From Ensifer adhaerens (GTDB lineage Bacteria > Pseudomonadota > Alphaproteobacteria > Rhizobiales > Rhizobiaceae): a stretch of DNA of 64,000 bases. Positions within the stretch are counted from its first letter, which is position 1; each line of letters opens with the position of its first letter. The translations under genes were made by a program, and so were the position numbers. Of the stretch, positions 16,878 through 26,366 are shown piece by piece. The notes beneath the pieces were generated by a model. The model had not been told where the DNA came from. It worked only from the letters and a program-made list of their open reading frames with translations, and searched no databases. The DNA lies in contig NZ_JABEKT010000001.1 in the NCBI RefSeq assembly GCF_013283195.1, positions 3,049,473 through 3,113,472 of the forward strand. Direction: 5' to 3'.

Positions 16878-19800
16878 TTACTTCGCTTCGAGCGCGGCGG
16901 CGGCCTCCATTTCCTCGTGCAACTTGCGCTCCTCGTCCGCATGCGGCTTGGTAAGCCCGGCAATGACGAGATAGGCAACCGGCGTCAGGTAAAGCGTCAC
17001 GACCACCGCAAGGCCGAGACCGCCGACCAGCACCCAGCCGAGCGCGATGCGCGCCTCCGCACCGGCACCGCTTGCCATCACCAGCGGCACCGCGCCGACG
17101 ATGGTGGCGATCATTGTCATCATCACCGGCCTGAGGCGGATGTTGGCAGCATTCTCGATCGCGGTTCGCACATCCTGGCCACGGTCGCGCAGCTGGTTGG
17201 CGAATTCGACGATCAGGATGCCGTTCTTCGCCATAATGCCGACGAGCATCACCAGGCCGATCTGGCTGTAGATGTTGAGCGTATTGCCGGTGAGGATCAT
17301 CGCAAAGACCGCGCAGGCGAGCCCCAGCGGCACCGTCGCCATGATGATCAGGCCGCTGACGAAGCTTTCGAACTGTGCGGCCAGCACCAGGAAGATGATG
17401 ACGAGGGCAAAGCCGAAGGTGACGATGAGACCGTTGGCGTTCTCGTTGAGGGTCGCAGCTTCCGCAAGCGGCATGATGCGCGAGCCCGGCGGCAACAGCG
17501 GTTCCGCCATTTGCTCGACCATGGTCAAGGCTTCGCCGAGCGCGAGGTCAGACTTGAGCCCCGCCGACAGCGACACGGCGCGAAGCTGCGATTCCCGCGA
17601 CAGCTGCGGCGCCACGGCCGTTTCCTCGACGCTGGCAATCGTCGACATCGGCACGATCTTGCCGTCGCCGGCCTTCAGGAAGATGTTCTGCAGGTCGGTC
17701 GGGTCATTGACTGGATTGGTCGAGGACAGAAGCTTGACCGGGTAAGATTCGCCGTCGACGAAGACATCGACGACGCTGTTGCCGTCGAGCATCGCCTGCA
17801 ACGCCCAGGCCAGGCCACCGATATCGACGCCCATGTCGGATGCGCGCTCGCGGTCGATGGTGATCGAAAGCTGCGCCTGGTTGGCCTCGTAGTTCAGCCG
17901 CACGTTCTCGAAGCGACCGCTGTCTTCCATCTGGCGCACGAGCTTTGCGGCGGCATCGCCAAGCTTGGTGTAGTCGTTTCCGACCAGCGCCACCTGCAGG
18001 CCGCTGCCGGCGCCGCGAATGCCAAGGCTGTTGGGCTGCATCGCAAACACCCGCACCGAGGGAATGCGCGCGGTCACCTTGTTGATCTCCGCGACGATCT
18101 GCTGCTGGCTGCGTTCGCGTTCGCCCCAGGGCGCCAGCGTCAGCACCATGAAGCCGCTATTGGCCGAGCCGCCCTGGCCGGAGATCGAGAAGATGTTGTC
18201 GATCTCGCCGGATTTGACCAGCGGCTGCAACCCGTCCTCGATCCGGCGCATCTGCGCCTGCGCGTATTCGAGCGACACGCCCTGCGGCGCGTTGATACGC
18301 ATCATCACTTGCGAGCGGTCCTCGCTCGGCGTCAGCTCCGATTTCAGCGTCATGAAGCCGATACCGCCCATGGCCGTGAAGAAGGCGGCAACGACGAAGA
18401 CGATCAGTGGCGCATTGAGGCAGCCGCGCAGGGTGACGCGATAGAATTCGGACGCACGCGCGCCGAAACGGCGCATCGGCCCGGGTTTGGAATGGTTCTC
18501 CTGCGTCAGCATGCGCGATGCCAGCATCGGGCAGAGCGTCAGCGACACGAAGGATGACAAGAGGATCGAGAAAGCGAGCACGAAGCCGAACTCGCGGAAA
18601 AGACCGCCGGTCTGCCCCGGAAGAAACGACAGCGGAATGAACACAGCGGCAAGCGTCGCCGTCGTCGCCAGCACCGCGAAGAACACTTCGAGCGTGCCGT
18701 GCACGGCCGCGGCCCTCGGCCCCAGCCCCTCGGCCCGTCGCCGCACGATGTTTTCCAGGACCACGATCGCGTCGTCGACCACAAGACCTGTCGCAAGCAC
18801 GATGGCGAGCAGCGTCAGGATGTTGATCGAGAAGCCGGCCATGTAGATCGCCGCTACGGTACCGATCAGCGCAATAGGCATGGTGATCGTCGGGATCAGC
18901 GTCGCCCGCCAGTCGAGCAGGAACATGTAGATGACGAGTGTGACGATGAAGATCGCCACGACCAGCGCGATTTCCACCTCGTGGATGGCGCCGTTGATGA
19001 ACACCGCATCGTCGCTGGTGATCCTGAGCTGCGTGCCCTCGGGAAGGATTTCCGTCTGGATCGTCTCGACAACCTTGCGCACGCCTTCCGAAATATCGAC
19101 AGTGTTGGACTGTGCCTGGCGGATGATGCCAAGGCCGATGCCCTGGCGACCGTTGGAGCGCAGCGCCGTCGAGCCGGTATCAGGCCCGAGCGTCACCGTG
19201 CCGATATCGCGCAGCCGCACATTGTTGACAAGGATCAGGTTTTCGAACTGCTCCGGCGTCTGCAGGTCGGCGGTGGCGCGCACCGAAATGTCCTGGCTGG
19301 CGCTCGTCAGCTTGCCGGCCGGCACGTCATAGGAGGCGTTGGCAAGCGCCGTCCTGAGGTTTGCCACCGTCACCCCGCGCCCGGCGAGCTTGGCCTGGTC
19401 GAGGTCGATGCGGAAGATCTTTTCCTGGTCGCCGTAAACGGCGACGTCGGCGACACCCTCGACAGCGGCGAGCCGGTCGCTGATCTCGTTTTCGACCAGC
19501 AGCGTCATGTCTTCCATCGACATGGTGTCGGAGGTCAGCGCCAGGCGCATGATCGGCTGGCTATCGGCATCCGCCTTGACGATGCTCGGCTCGTCGACAT
19601 CTTCCGGCAACTGGTTGCGCACGCGGCCGAGCGCGTCGCGAATGTCGTTGGCCGCCTGGCCGATATCGGTGGTGTCGGAAAACTGCAGCGTTACCCGGCT
19701 GCGGCCGAAGGACGATGTCGAGGAAATGTCCTTGATGCCCTGAACGCGCGAGACGGCGCCCTCGACCACCGAGGTCACCTCGCGGTCCATCGTTTCGGGC

Positions 19801-20015
19801 GCAGCACCATCGAGCGTCGTCGTGACCGATATGACCGGCTGGTCGACCTGTGGCAGCTCGCGGATTTCGATGCCGTTCCAGGCCGCAAGGCCGGCAACGA
19901 CGATCAGCGTATTGACCACCAGCGCGAAGATCGGCCGGCGAATGAAAAGGGCGGTGAAGCCGGTCTTGCCGGCCTCGCGGGCGGTTTGGTGTCCCGGTTC
20001 CTTGGCGCCGCTCAC
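16878..20015 (-). CDS. RND efflux pump inner-membrane transporter (AcrB/MexF-like)
   Basis: Proton-driven inner-membrane component of a tripartite export system, 1045 aa. The N terminus shows FTALFIRRPIFALVVN and PQVDQPVISVTT. Membrane segments include the TM4 region IALIGTVAAIYMAGFSINILTLLA followed by GLVVDDAIVVLEN, with the two adjacent Asp of the proton relay. The second half repeats the pattern (IGLVMLVGIMAKNGILIVEFANQLR). The GTG start at 20015 overlaps the adaptor stop by 4 bases (GTGA); the extra 76 upstream codons in the same frame are arginine-rich read-through, not protein. Probably a multidrug pump. Confidence 0.95.
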   Translation of the reverse strand: MSGAKEPGHQTAREAGKTGFTALFIRRPIFALVVNTLIVVAGLAAWNGIEIRELPQVDQPVISVTTTLDGAAPETMDREVTSVVEGAVSRVQGIKDISSTSSFGRSRVTLQFSDTTDIGQAANDIRDALGRVRNQLPEDVDEPSIVKADADSQPIMRLALTSDTMSMEDMTLLVENEISDRLAAVEGVADVAVYGDQEKIFRIDLDQAKLAGRGVTVANLRTALANASYDVPAGKLTSASQDISVRATADLQTPEQFENLILVNNVRLRDIGTVTLGPDTGSTALRSNGRQGIGLGIIRQAQSNTVDISEGVRKVVETIQTEILPEGTQLRITSDDAVFINGAIHEVEIALVVAIFIVTLVIYMFLLDWRATLIPTITMPIALIGTVAAIYMAGFSINILTLLAIVLATGLVVDDAIVVLENIVRRRAEGLGPRAAAVHGTLEVFFAVLATTATLAAVFIPLSFLPGQTGGLFREFGFVLAFSILLSSFVSLTLCPMLASRMLTQENHSKPGPMRRFGARASEFYRVTLRGCLNAPLIVFVVAAFFTAMGGIGFMTLKSELTPSEDRSQVMMRINAPQGVSLEYAQAQMRRIEDGLQPLVKSGEIDNIFSISGQGGSANSGFMVLTLAPWGERERSQQQIVAEINKVTARIPSVRVFAMQPNSLGIRGAGSGLQVALVGNDYTKLGDAAAKLVRQMEDSGRFENVRLNYEANQAQLSITIDRERASDMGVDIGGLAWALQAMLDGNSVVDVFVDGESYPVKLLSSTNPVNDPTDLQNIFLKAGDGKIVPMSTIASVEETAVAPQLSRESQLRAVSLSAGLKSDLALGEALTMVEQMAEPLLPPGSRIMPLAEAATLNENANGLIVTFGFALVIIFLVLAAQFESFVSGLIIMATVPLGLACAVFAMILTGNTLNIYSQIGLVMLVGIMAKNGILIVEFANQLRDRGQDVRTAIENAANIRLRPVMMTMIATIVGAVPLVMASGAGAEARIALGWVLVGGLGLAVVVTLYLTPVAYLVIAGLTKPHADEERKLHEEMEAAAALEAK

Positions 20016-21196
20016 TTCACGTCCTCCGCGACCTTCTGCGCGGTATCGCGGCGCTCGCGCCCGGCGATGCGGACTTCGCCGCCATCGCGCAGCCGCTGCA
20101 CGCCTTCGGTGACGACTTCGTCGCCTTCGCTCAAGGCCGCATCGACCAGCACCTTGTCCGGGTTGCGCTGGATGATCTTGACTGGAACACGCTCGCTCTT
20201 GTCGGCGCTCACGCGCCAGACATAGGAGCCGTCGGAGCTCCACTGGATGGCGAGCGGATCGACGGTCGGATAGGTGTCGCCATCGAAGGCCATCGTTACC
20301 GAGAAGGACATGCCCGCCCGCAATGTGTCGTCAGGGTTTTCCAGACGTGCCCGGACCCGCAACGTGCGGCTTGCCTGGTCCAGTCGGTTGTCGATGGCAT
20401 GGATGACGCCGTCGAGCTGGCTGCCCGGCTGGGCGATGGCATGCGCCGTCACAGGCTGGCCGACGACGATCTTGTTGGCAAAACGCTCCGGTACCCAGAA
20501 GTCGACGAGGATCTCCGAACGGTCGTCGACGACGGCAATCGGCGTCGTCGTGGTGACGTAGTCGCCGACATTGACGGTGATGATGCCGACGACGCCCTTC
20601 GACGGCGCGACGATATCGCGGCGCTTCAAATCGAGCTCGGCTGTCTTGAGTGCCAGTTCGGCGGTCTGCATGGCGATTTCGGCGTCGCGCACTTCGACGG
20701 CCGTCACCGCGCGCGCTGTGCTGAGGTTGCGGTAGCGTTCCACCTTTTCCTTTGCGCTGTCGCGCGTCAGACGCGCCTGGTCGGCGGCAATCTTCTGGTC
20801 GTCGCTGTCGAGCTTGGCGATCACCTGGCCCTCAGCCACCCTATCGCCGGAACGCACGAGAATTTCGGTGAGATTGCCTGTGGCCGTCGGTGTCACGGTG
20901 ACGGAGTGGATCGCCTCGCCATTGCCGATAGCGTTCAGCCGGTCGTTGACGACGGCCGTTGCCGACGGACGCACCATGACGAGCACGGCATCGTTGCCGC
21001 CTTGCCTGCGCGCGCCGCCACCCTGACCGCCCTCGCCGCCAGCACCGCCGTCCTGCTTGGAGAGAGCATCGATCAAAGGGTGCGAAACACCGATCGCCGC
21101 CAACGTTTCGCCTGCCCCGGGCACGAACCGCACCCAGACGCCGGCACCCACCAAAAGCACAACGGCGCTGACCGCCAGCTGTTTCCAAACCCGCAT
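20012..21196 (-). CDS. RND efflux periplasmic adaptor (membrane fusion protein)
   Basis: Links the RND transporter to an outer-membrane channel. The 394-aa protein has an N-terminal membrane anchor (about 6-24). A Gly/Arg-rich linker near residues 51-70 follows, then the HlyD/AcrA barrel-sandwich halves around a coiled-coil (VIAKLDSDDQKIAADQARLTRDSAKEKVERY in the first half, DIVAPSKGVVGIITVNVGDYV in the second) and a membrane-proximal domain. First gene of the two-gene operon. No outer-membrane channel gene and no TetR/LysR regulator lies beside it, so both must be elsewhere. Confidence 0.93.
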   Translation of the reverse strand: MRVWKQLAVSAVVLLVGAGVWVRFVPGAGETLAAIGVSHPLIDALSKQDGGAGGEGGQGGGARRQGGNDAVLVMVRPSATAVVNDRLNAIGNGEAIHSVTVTPTATGNLTEILVRSGDRVAEGQVIAKLDSDDQKIAADQARLTRDSAKEKVERYRNLSTARAVTAVEVRDAEIAMQTAELALKTAELDLKRRDIVAPSKGVVGIITVNVGDYVTTTTPIAVVDDRSEILVDFWVPERFANKIVVGQPVTAHAIAQPGSQLDGVIHAIDNRLDQASRTLRVRARLENPDDTLRAGMSFSVTMAFDGDTYPTVDPLAIQWSSDGSYVWRVSADKSERVPVKIIQRNPDKVLVDAALSEGDEVVTEGVQRLRDGGEVRIAGRERRDTAQKVAEDVK

Positions 21197-21512
21197 TCAT
21201 GTCTCCAAATATGCAAAACACGCTCCAGCGCGGCACGCACCGGCGGAACGTTCCGATTTGCCCCAAGTATCGTTGTTCGGGCCTTTGGGGGCAACGACGG
21301 AATGCCATCATTACGCAATTGTAATAAAAGCGAATTTGTTGGCGGTATGATGTCATCCGGACCATCATCGCACCAGCAGCGGCGATATCGTGTTATTCCC
21401 TAGAAAAACACTAGACAATCACCGTTTACAGTCACGGCGACTGAGGTATCCTGCAACCGCCGGCAGCCATTGCCATCAGGTTTCGACCGGTTCTTGAGAG
21501 GGGAGCAAAGTC
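21197..21512. other. Divergent promoter region of the RND pump and Tat-exported cyclase genes
   Basis: A 316-base gap with two inverted repeats that could be operators: CGGAACGTTCCG (21244-21255, perfect 12-base palindrome) about 50 bases before the adaptor start, and ATTAC-N6-GTAAT (21310-21325) near the middle. The 21340-21420 stretch is AT-rich for this genome. No gene seen. Confidence 0.45.
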
Positions 21513-22334
21513 ATGTGCGATGCGTGTGTCATGGAATCCGTAAAGCAGAAAATGTTGTCCCGCCGCAGCTTCTTTAAAGCTGCAGCCGTCGGAACGGCGG
21601 GCATCGCAGCGGCAAGTGCGGGCATCGCGCCGCCGGCGCTGGCCCAGGGACACGCCAGCGTTACCGACCTCACCCACGAACTCTACGAGGAGTTCCCGAC
21701 CTTCTTCGGCCAGCAGCAATTCTTCCGCGAGGAGAAATTCAACTACGCCAAGGACAAGTTCAACATGTTCGAGCTCCGGGTGAACGAGCACACCGGCACC
21801 CATGTCGACGCGCCGCTGCATTTCTCCGCCGACGGCCTGTCCGTGGCCGAACTGCCGGTCGAGAAGCTGGTCGTGCCGCTCGCAGTCATCGACATCCGCC
21901 AGAAGGCCTCTGCCGACGCCGATGCCCAAGTGACGCCCGACGACATCAAGGCCTGGGTCGCCGCCAATGGCGACATTCCTGAAAACGCCTGCGTCGCCAT
22001 GCTCTCGGGCTGGGGCGTGCATCTCGGCACCGACAAGTTCCGCAACGCCGATGCCGACGGCAAGCTCCATTTCCCCGGCTTCCACGTCGAGGCGGCAAAG
22101 TATCTGCTGGAAGAGACCAAGGCCGCCGGCATCGCCGTCGACACGCTGTCGCTCGATCACGGCCCTTCGCCCGATTTCGCCACCCACTATGCCTGGCTGC
22201 CGGAAGGCCGCTGGGGGCTGGAGGCCGCCGCCAACCTCGACAAGGTGCCGGCCAAGGGCGCGACCCTGGTGCTCGGCGCGCCGAAGCATCGTGGCGGCAC
22301 CGGCGGCCCTGCGCGCGTGTTTGCGCTCATCTGA
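21513..22334 (+). CDS. Tat-exported cyclase family protein (kynurenine formamidase-like fold)
   Basis: A 273-aa metal-dependent hydrolase of the cyclase family. The N terminus carries a twin-arginine signal (SRRSFFK, residues 16-22; hydrophobic stretch; ALA-Q cleavage near residue 45), so it is exported folded. The metal motif HTGTHVDAPLH at residues 93-103 is complete, as in kynurenine formamidases and related cyclic amide/ester hydrolases. Export and the downstream AhpD-like gene, 57 bases away, argue against tryptophan catabolism; the substrate is unknown. Ribosome binding site GAGGGGAG is close to the ATG. Confidence 0.9.
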   Translation: MCDACVMESVKQKMLSRRSFFKAAAVGTAGIAAASAGIAPPALAQGHASVTDLTHELYEEFPTFFGQQQFFREEKFNYAKDKFNMFELRVNEHTGTHVDAPLHFSADGLSVAELPVEKLVVPLAVIDIRQKASADADAQVTPDDIKAWVAANGDIPENACVAMLSGWGVHLGTDKFRNADADGKLHFPGFHVEAAKYLLEETKAAGIAVDTLSLDHGPSPDFATHYAWLPEGRWGLEAAANLDKVPAKGATLVLGAPKHRGGTGGPARVFALI

Positions 22335-22391
22335 ACCCGTTTTCCTACCGATCCGGCGGCACGCGCCGCCGGACAATGACCCGGAGACATC

Positions 22392-22796
22392 ATGAGCACC
22401 ATTACCCCACCCGCCGATCCGGAATCCGACCCGCGCGTCAAGGCCGTGTTCGACGACATCCGCACCACCCGCAAATCGGACTTCATCAACAACATGTGGC
22501 TGTGGCTCGCCTTCGATCCGGATCTGCTGGAGCAGACCTGGCGCGACGTCAAGGCAGTGATGGCAACGCCCTCGGCCCTCGATCCGCTGGTCAAGGAAAT
22601 GCTCTACATCGCCGTTTCCGTCAGCAATGGCTGCGGCTACTGCGCCCATTCCCATACGGCGGCAGCGAAGGCCAAGGGCATGACCGACGCCGAACATGCC
22701 GATCTCCTCCGGGTGATCTCGCTTGCCGCCAGAACCAACCAGTTGGCGACCGCCTTGCAGGTGCCGGTGGACTCCGCCTTCGACAGGACGGCCTGA
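22392..22796 (+). CDS. Carboxymuconolactone decarboxylase/AhpD-like protein
   Basis: A 134-aa helical protein with the AhpD-type active site: Cys81 and Cys84 in NGCGYCAHSH with His86/His88. In AhpD-like peroxidase-related proteins this CxxC...H set performs disulfide chemistry. ATG 22392 follows GGAGACATC. It is co-oriented with and 57 bases after the Tat-exported cyclase gene, so the two probably form an operon; no signal peptide is visible here, so the two products would be in different compartments. Confidence 0.9.
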   Translation: MSTITPPADPESDPRVKAVFDDIRTTRKSDFINNMWLWLAFDPDLLEQTWRDVKAVMATPSALDPLVKEMLYIAVSVSNGCGYCAHSHTAAAKAKGMTDAEHADLLRVISLAARTNQLATALQVPVDSAFDRTA

Positions 22797-22943
22797 CGAC
22801 GGCTCGCAGTCGAACTTGAGGGAGAATAAGCGGCTTCGAAATCGCCTGTCTTTCCACAGGCTTGGTGCGGCTGGCGCAGAAAACGGAATAAAAGAAGAAC
22901 ATCCTTTCTGGCCTTTCGCCTCCGAATCACTACATTGAGCCGC

Positions 22944-25391
22944 ATGATGAGTGGTTTCGACGACATACCCTTCTTCGACGAAGAGCCGGCCCCGCGTAAG
23001 CCGCAGCCGCCGGCAACGGGCGGCATCGCCGCGCGCGCCATGGCAGCGCGCGACCGGCAGCAGCGCCCGGACTATCTCTCCGGCCTCAACCCGGAGCAGG
23101 CCGAAGCGGTGGAATCGCTCGACGGCCCGGTGCTTGTTCTCGCTGGCGCCGGCACGGGCAAGACCCGTGTGCTCACCACCCGCATCGCGCATATTCTCTC
23201 CACCGGCCGCGCCTTCCCCTCGCAGATCCTGTCGGTGACCTTCACCAACAAGGCTGCGCGCGAGATGAAGGAACGCATCGGCGTGCTCGTCGGCCATGCG
23301 GTCGAGGGCATGCCCTGGCTCGGCACCTTCCACTCGATCGGCGTCAAGCTTCTGCGCCGCCACGCCGAGCTCGTGGGCCTGCGCTCCGATTTCACCATTC
23401 TAGACACCGACGACGTCATCCGGTTGATCAAGCAGATCATCCAGGCCGAGGGTCTCGACGACAAGCGCTGGCCGGCCAAGCAGTTCGCCGGCATGATCGA
23501 CGGCTGGAAGAACAAGGGGCTCGACCCCGCGCAGATCCCCGAGGGCGATGCTCGCGCCTTTGCCAACGGCAAGGGCCGCGAGCTTTACGCCGCTTACCAG
23601 AACCGCCTGCGCACCCTGAACGCCTGCGACTTCGGAGACCTGCTGCTGCACCCGATCCGCATGTTCCGCAGCAATCCGGATGTGCTGAAGGAGTATCACG
23701 ACAAGTTCCGCTACATCCTCGTCGACGAGTATCAGGACACCAACACCGCACAGTACATGTGGCTGCGGCTCCTGGCGCAGCGCCCCAAGGGCGTGCCGCA
23801 GAACGTCTGCTGTGTCGGCGACGACGACCAGTCGATCTATGGCTGGCGCGGCGCGGAAGTGGACAATATCCTGCGCTTCGAGAAGGATTTCCCGGGCGCC
23901 AAAGTGATCAAGCTCGAGCGCAACTACCGCTCGACCGAGCATATTCTCGGTGCTGCCGCCCATCTGATCGCCCATAACGAGGGGCGGCTCGGCAAGACGC
24001 TGTTCACCGAACGCACCGACCCGGATGACGAGAAGGTGCAGGTGCACGCGGCCTGGGATTCCGAGGAGGAAGCCCGCGCCGTCGGCGAGGAAATCGAGCA
24101 GCTGCAGCGCAAGAGCCACAAGCTCAACGACATGGCGATCCTGGTGCGCGCCTCGTTCCAGATGCGCGAGTTTGAAGACCGCTTCGTCACGCTCGGCCTC
24201 AACTACCGCGTCATCGGCGGCCCGCGCTTTTATGAGCGGCTCGAGATCCGCGACGCCATGGCCTATTTCCGGCTCGTCTGCCAGCCGGCCGACGATCTCG
24301 CCTTCGAACGCATCGTCAACACGCCGAAACGCGGCCTTGGCGACACCACCATCCGCACCCTGCACGACTATGCCCGCGCCCGCGACATTCCCATGCTGGC
24401 GGCGGCAACCGATATCATCGAGACCGACGAGCTGAAGCCGAAGGCCCGAAAAGGCCTGTTCGACGTCGTTGCCGATTTCCGCCGCTGGCAGGGCCTGCTC
24501 GAAACCACCCCTCATACCGAACTTGCCGAGCAGATCCTCGACGAGAGCGGCTATACCGCGATGTGGCAGAACGACAAATCGGCCGAAGCGCCGGGGCGGC
24601 TGGAAAACCTGAAGGAACTCATCCGCTCGATGGAAGCCTTCGAGAGCCTGCGTGGCTTCCTCGAACACGTCTCGCTGGTGATGGACGCCGAGCAGAACGA
24701 AAACCTCGATGCCGTCTCGATCATGACGCTGCATTCGGCCAAGGGGCTGGAATTCGACACCGTATTCCTGCCCGGCTGGGAGGAAGGCCTGTTTCCGCAC
24801 CAGCGCGCGCTGGACGAAGGCGGCCGCTCCGGCCTCGAGGAAGAACGGCGCCTTGCCTATGTCGGCATCACCCGGGCAAAGCACCGCTGCCACATCTGGT
24901 TCGTCTCCAACCGCCGCATCCATGGCCTGTGGCAATCCACCCTGCCCTCACGCTTCCTCGACGAACTGCCGATCACCCATGTCGACGTCGCCGAGAGCGA
25001 GCAATCCTATGGCGGGTACGGCCGCGGCGGCTACGGCCAGTCGCGCTTCGACAAGGCCGACCCGTTCCAGAACAACTACTCGACCCCCGGCTGGAAGCGC
25101 GCCCAGCAGAACCGTTCGGATGCGACGCGCGACAACTGGGGCTCACGCTCCGGCCACGCCGTCGAACGCATCGGCTACGGCGAAAGCGGCCCGCGCAGCC
25201 GCACCATCGACGGCGAACTGGTGGCAAAATCGACCAGCACCGAGCCCTCGCGCTTCACCGTCGGCGACCGCGTCTTCCACATGAAGTTCGGCAACGGCAA
25301 CATTTCGGCGATCGAAGGCAACAAGCTGACGATCGACTTCGACAAGGCCGGGCAGAAGCGCGTGCTGGATGGGTTCGTCGAGAAGGTGTGA
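22944..25391 (+). CDS. UvrD/PcrA-type superfamily 1 DNA helicase
   Basis: ATP-dependent 3'-5' DNA helicase for repair and fork maintenance, 815 aa. Motifs in order: Q motif LNPEQAEAV, Walker A GAGTGKTR (68-75), motif II DEYQDTN, motif III GDDDQSIYGWRGA, motif IV LERNYRST, motif V TLHSAKGLEFD, motif VI YVGITRAKHR. A Gly/Tyr-rich disordered stretch and a C-terminal tudor-like domain (RFTVGDRVFHMKFGNG) follow, as in PcrA/UvrD. The start is ambiguous: ATG 22944, ATG 22947 or TTG 22935, none with a clear ribosome binding site. Confidence 0.95.
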   Translation: MMSGFDDIPFFDEEPAPRKPQPPATGGIAARAMAARDRQQRPDYLSGLNPEQAEAVESLDGPVLVLAGAGTGKTRVLTTRIAHILSTGRAFPSQILSVTFTNKAAREMKERIGVLVGHAVEGMPWLGTFHSIGVKLLRRHAELVGLRSDFTILDTDDVIRLIKQIIQAEGLDDKRWPAKQFAGMIDGWKNKGLDPAQIPEGDARAFANGKGRELYAAYQNRLRTLNACDFGDLLLHPIRMFRSNPDVLKEYHDKFRYILVDEYQDTNTAQYMWLRLLAQRPKGVPQNVCCVGDDDQSIYGWRGAEVDNILRFEKDFPGAKVIKLERNYRSTEHILGAAAHLIAHNEGRLGKTLFTERTDPDDEKVQVHAAWDSEEEARAVGEEIEQLQRKSHKLNDMAILVRASFQMREFEDRFVTLGLNYRVIGGPRFYERLEIRDAMAYFRLVCQPADDLAFERIVNTPKRGLGDTTIRTLHDYARARDIPMLAAATDIIETDELKPKARKGLFDVVADFRRWQGLLETTPHTELAEQILDESGYTAMWQNDKSAEAPGRLENLKELIRSMEAFESLRGFLEHVSLVMDAEQNENLDAVSIMTLHSAKGLEFDTVFLPGWEEGLFPHQRALDEGGRSGLEEERRLAYVGITRAKHRCHIWFVSNRRIHGLWQSTLPSRFLDELPITHVDVAESEQSYGGYGRGGYGQSRFDKADPFQNNYSTPGWKRAQQNRSDATRDNWGSRSGHAVERIGYGESGPRSRTIDGELVAKSTSTEPSRFTVGDRVFHMKFGNGNISAIEGNKLTIDFDKAGQKRVLDGFVEKV

Positions 25392-25401
25392 GCAATTGGT
25401 C

Positions 25402-25422
25402 TAGGCGGCGGCCAGCCGCCTA
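25402..25422. terminator. Hairpin between convergent helicase and DUF488 genes
   Basis: TAGGCGGC (25402-25409) pairs perfectly with GCCGCCTA (25415-25422), overlapping the DUF488 stop codon. There is no U-run on either side, so intrinsic termination is uncertain. Confidence 0.35.
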
Positions 25423-25866
25423 AAGGTGCTCGACGCTGAGCCGTCCGCCCCAGCGGTCGTTGAGGTATTCGCAGACGAGCGTGCGGTGGCAGCGGTGCGG
25501 CTTGTCCTCGGCGCAGAGCAGGCAGGCGCCCTGAAGCGCCTCCGGCTTTACCTGCTGCTCGATCTTGCGCTCGGCCATCAAATCCAGAAAGTCCCGAGAA
25601 AAGGTCTTCCAGTCGCCCTTGTCGGTCTTGTAGGCCTTCATGATTGCTTCGGTCGGCGCGAAAAGCGGCTGGTGCACATAGTCGATGCCGCCGATCCGCT
25701 TCAGGAAGAAGGCAAGATCAGCGGCCTTGGCAAAGCCGGCGAGCTGCGAGGTGTTGTGCAGCCTGACATCGACAATCGTCCTGACGCCGGCCTTCTGCAG
25801 GCGATCGAAGAAATCTTCGGCCGACGATTTCGTGAAGCCGATCGTCGAAACCTGCACGTTGCCCAT
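25420..25866 (-). CDS. DUF488 domain protein, 148 aa
   Basis: Member of the DUF488 family, recognisable by STIGFTKSSAEDFFDRLQ at the N terminus, VRTIVDVRLHNTSQLAGFAK, and a Cys-rich CLLCAEDKPHRCHRTLVCEYL segment near the C terminus that could hold a metal or be redox-active. Soluble, with no signal peptide. It is followed downstream only by the convergent helicase gene; the upstream GNAT gene is on the same strand 38 bases away. Function unknown. Confidence 0.85.
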   Translation of the reverse strand: MGNVQVSTIGFTKSSAEDFFDRLQKAGVRTIVDVRLHNTSQLAGFAKAADLAFFLKRIGGIDYVHQPLFAPTEAIMKAYKTDKGDWKTFSRDFLDLMAERKIEQQVKPEALQGACLLCAEDKPHRCHRTLVCEYLNDRWGGRLSVEHL

Positions 25867-25904
25867 GGCGCTCCCCCTGTCCGTGGCCCCAGCCCGGCTG
25901 AAGC

Positions 25905-26366
25905 CTAGACCATCTTTCGGTAGACGAGAAAGCCGGACTTCTCCGCCACCTTGTCATAGAGCTTCATCGCCGTCTCGTTGGTCTCGTGCGTCTGCCAGTA
26001 AACCCGCGTCGATCCGGCCTGGCGAGCAGCCTCGTAGACGCCTTCGATCAGCGCTGCGCCGACACCCTTGCCGCGCGCAGCCTCGCTGGTGAACAGATCC
26101 TGGAGATAGCAGTTCGGGCCGATCGCCGTCGTGTTGCGGTGAAAGAGATAATGGGTGAGCCCAACGAGCCGCCCATGACTTTCAGCCACCAGCGCATGCA
26201 CCGGCTCATAGCCGTCAAAGAAGCGCGACCAGGTCATCGCGGTAATCGCCGGGTCCAGCGCCGTTGCGCCGGAGCGGCCATAGAAGGCGTTATAGCCATC
26301 CCAGAGCGGCAGCCATTGCTCGTAATCATCGCGGGCAATCGGGCGGATGCTAAGTGCGTCGGTCAT
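25905..26366 (-). CDS. GNAT family N-acetyltransferase
   Basis: A 153-aa acetyl-CoA-dependent acetyltransferase. The fold is readable: N-terminal strand ALSIRPIARDDYEQW, strand 4 GRLVGLTHYLFH, the acetyl-CoA pyrophosphate loop in LFTSEAARGKGVGAALIEGVYE (R/Q-x-x-G-x-G/A), and YWQTHETNETAMKLYDKVAEKSGF at the C terminus. ATG 26366 with AGGAACC upstream is preferred to a longer basic extension. Substrate unknown. Confidence 0.9.
   Translation of the reverse strand: MTDALSIRPIARDDYEQWLPLWDGYNAFYGRSGATALDPAITAMTWSRFFDGYEPVHALVAESHGRLVGLTHYLFHRNTTAIGPNCYLQDLFTSEAARGKGVGAALIEGVYEAARQAGSTRVYWQTHETNETAMKLYDKVAEKSGFLVYRKMV

Noticed and set aside
20016-20243. N-terminal extension of the RND transporter by 76 codons
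   Set aside because: Arg-rich and overlapping the adaptor gene; the GTG at 20015 with a 4-base overlap gives the normal N terminus.
21432-23363. A 643-codon minus-strand open frame across the cyclase, AhpD-like and helicase start regions
   Set aside because: It runs antisense through three recognisable genes and has no family features; a GC-driven shadow.
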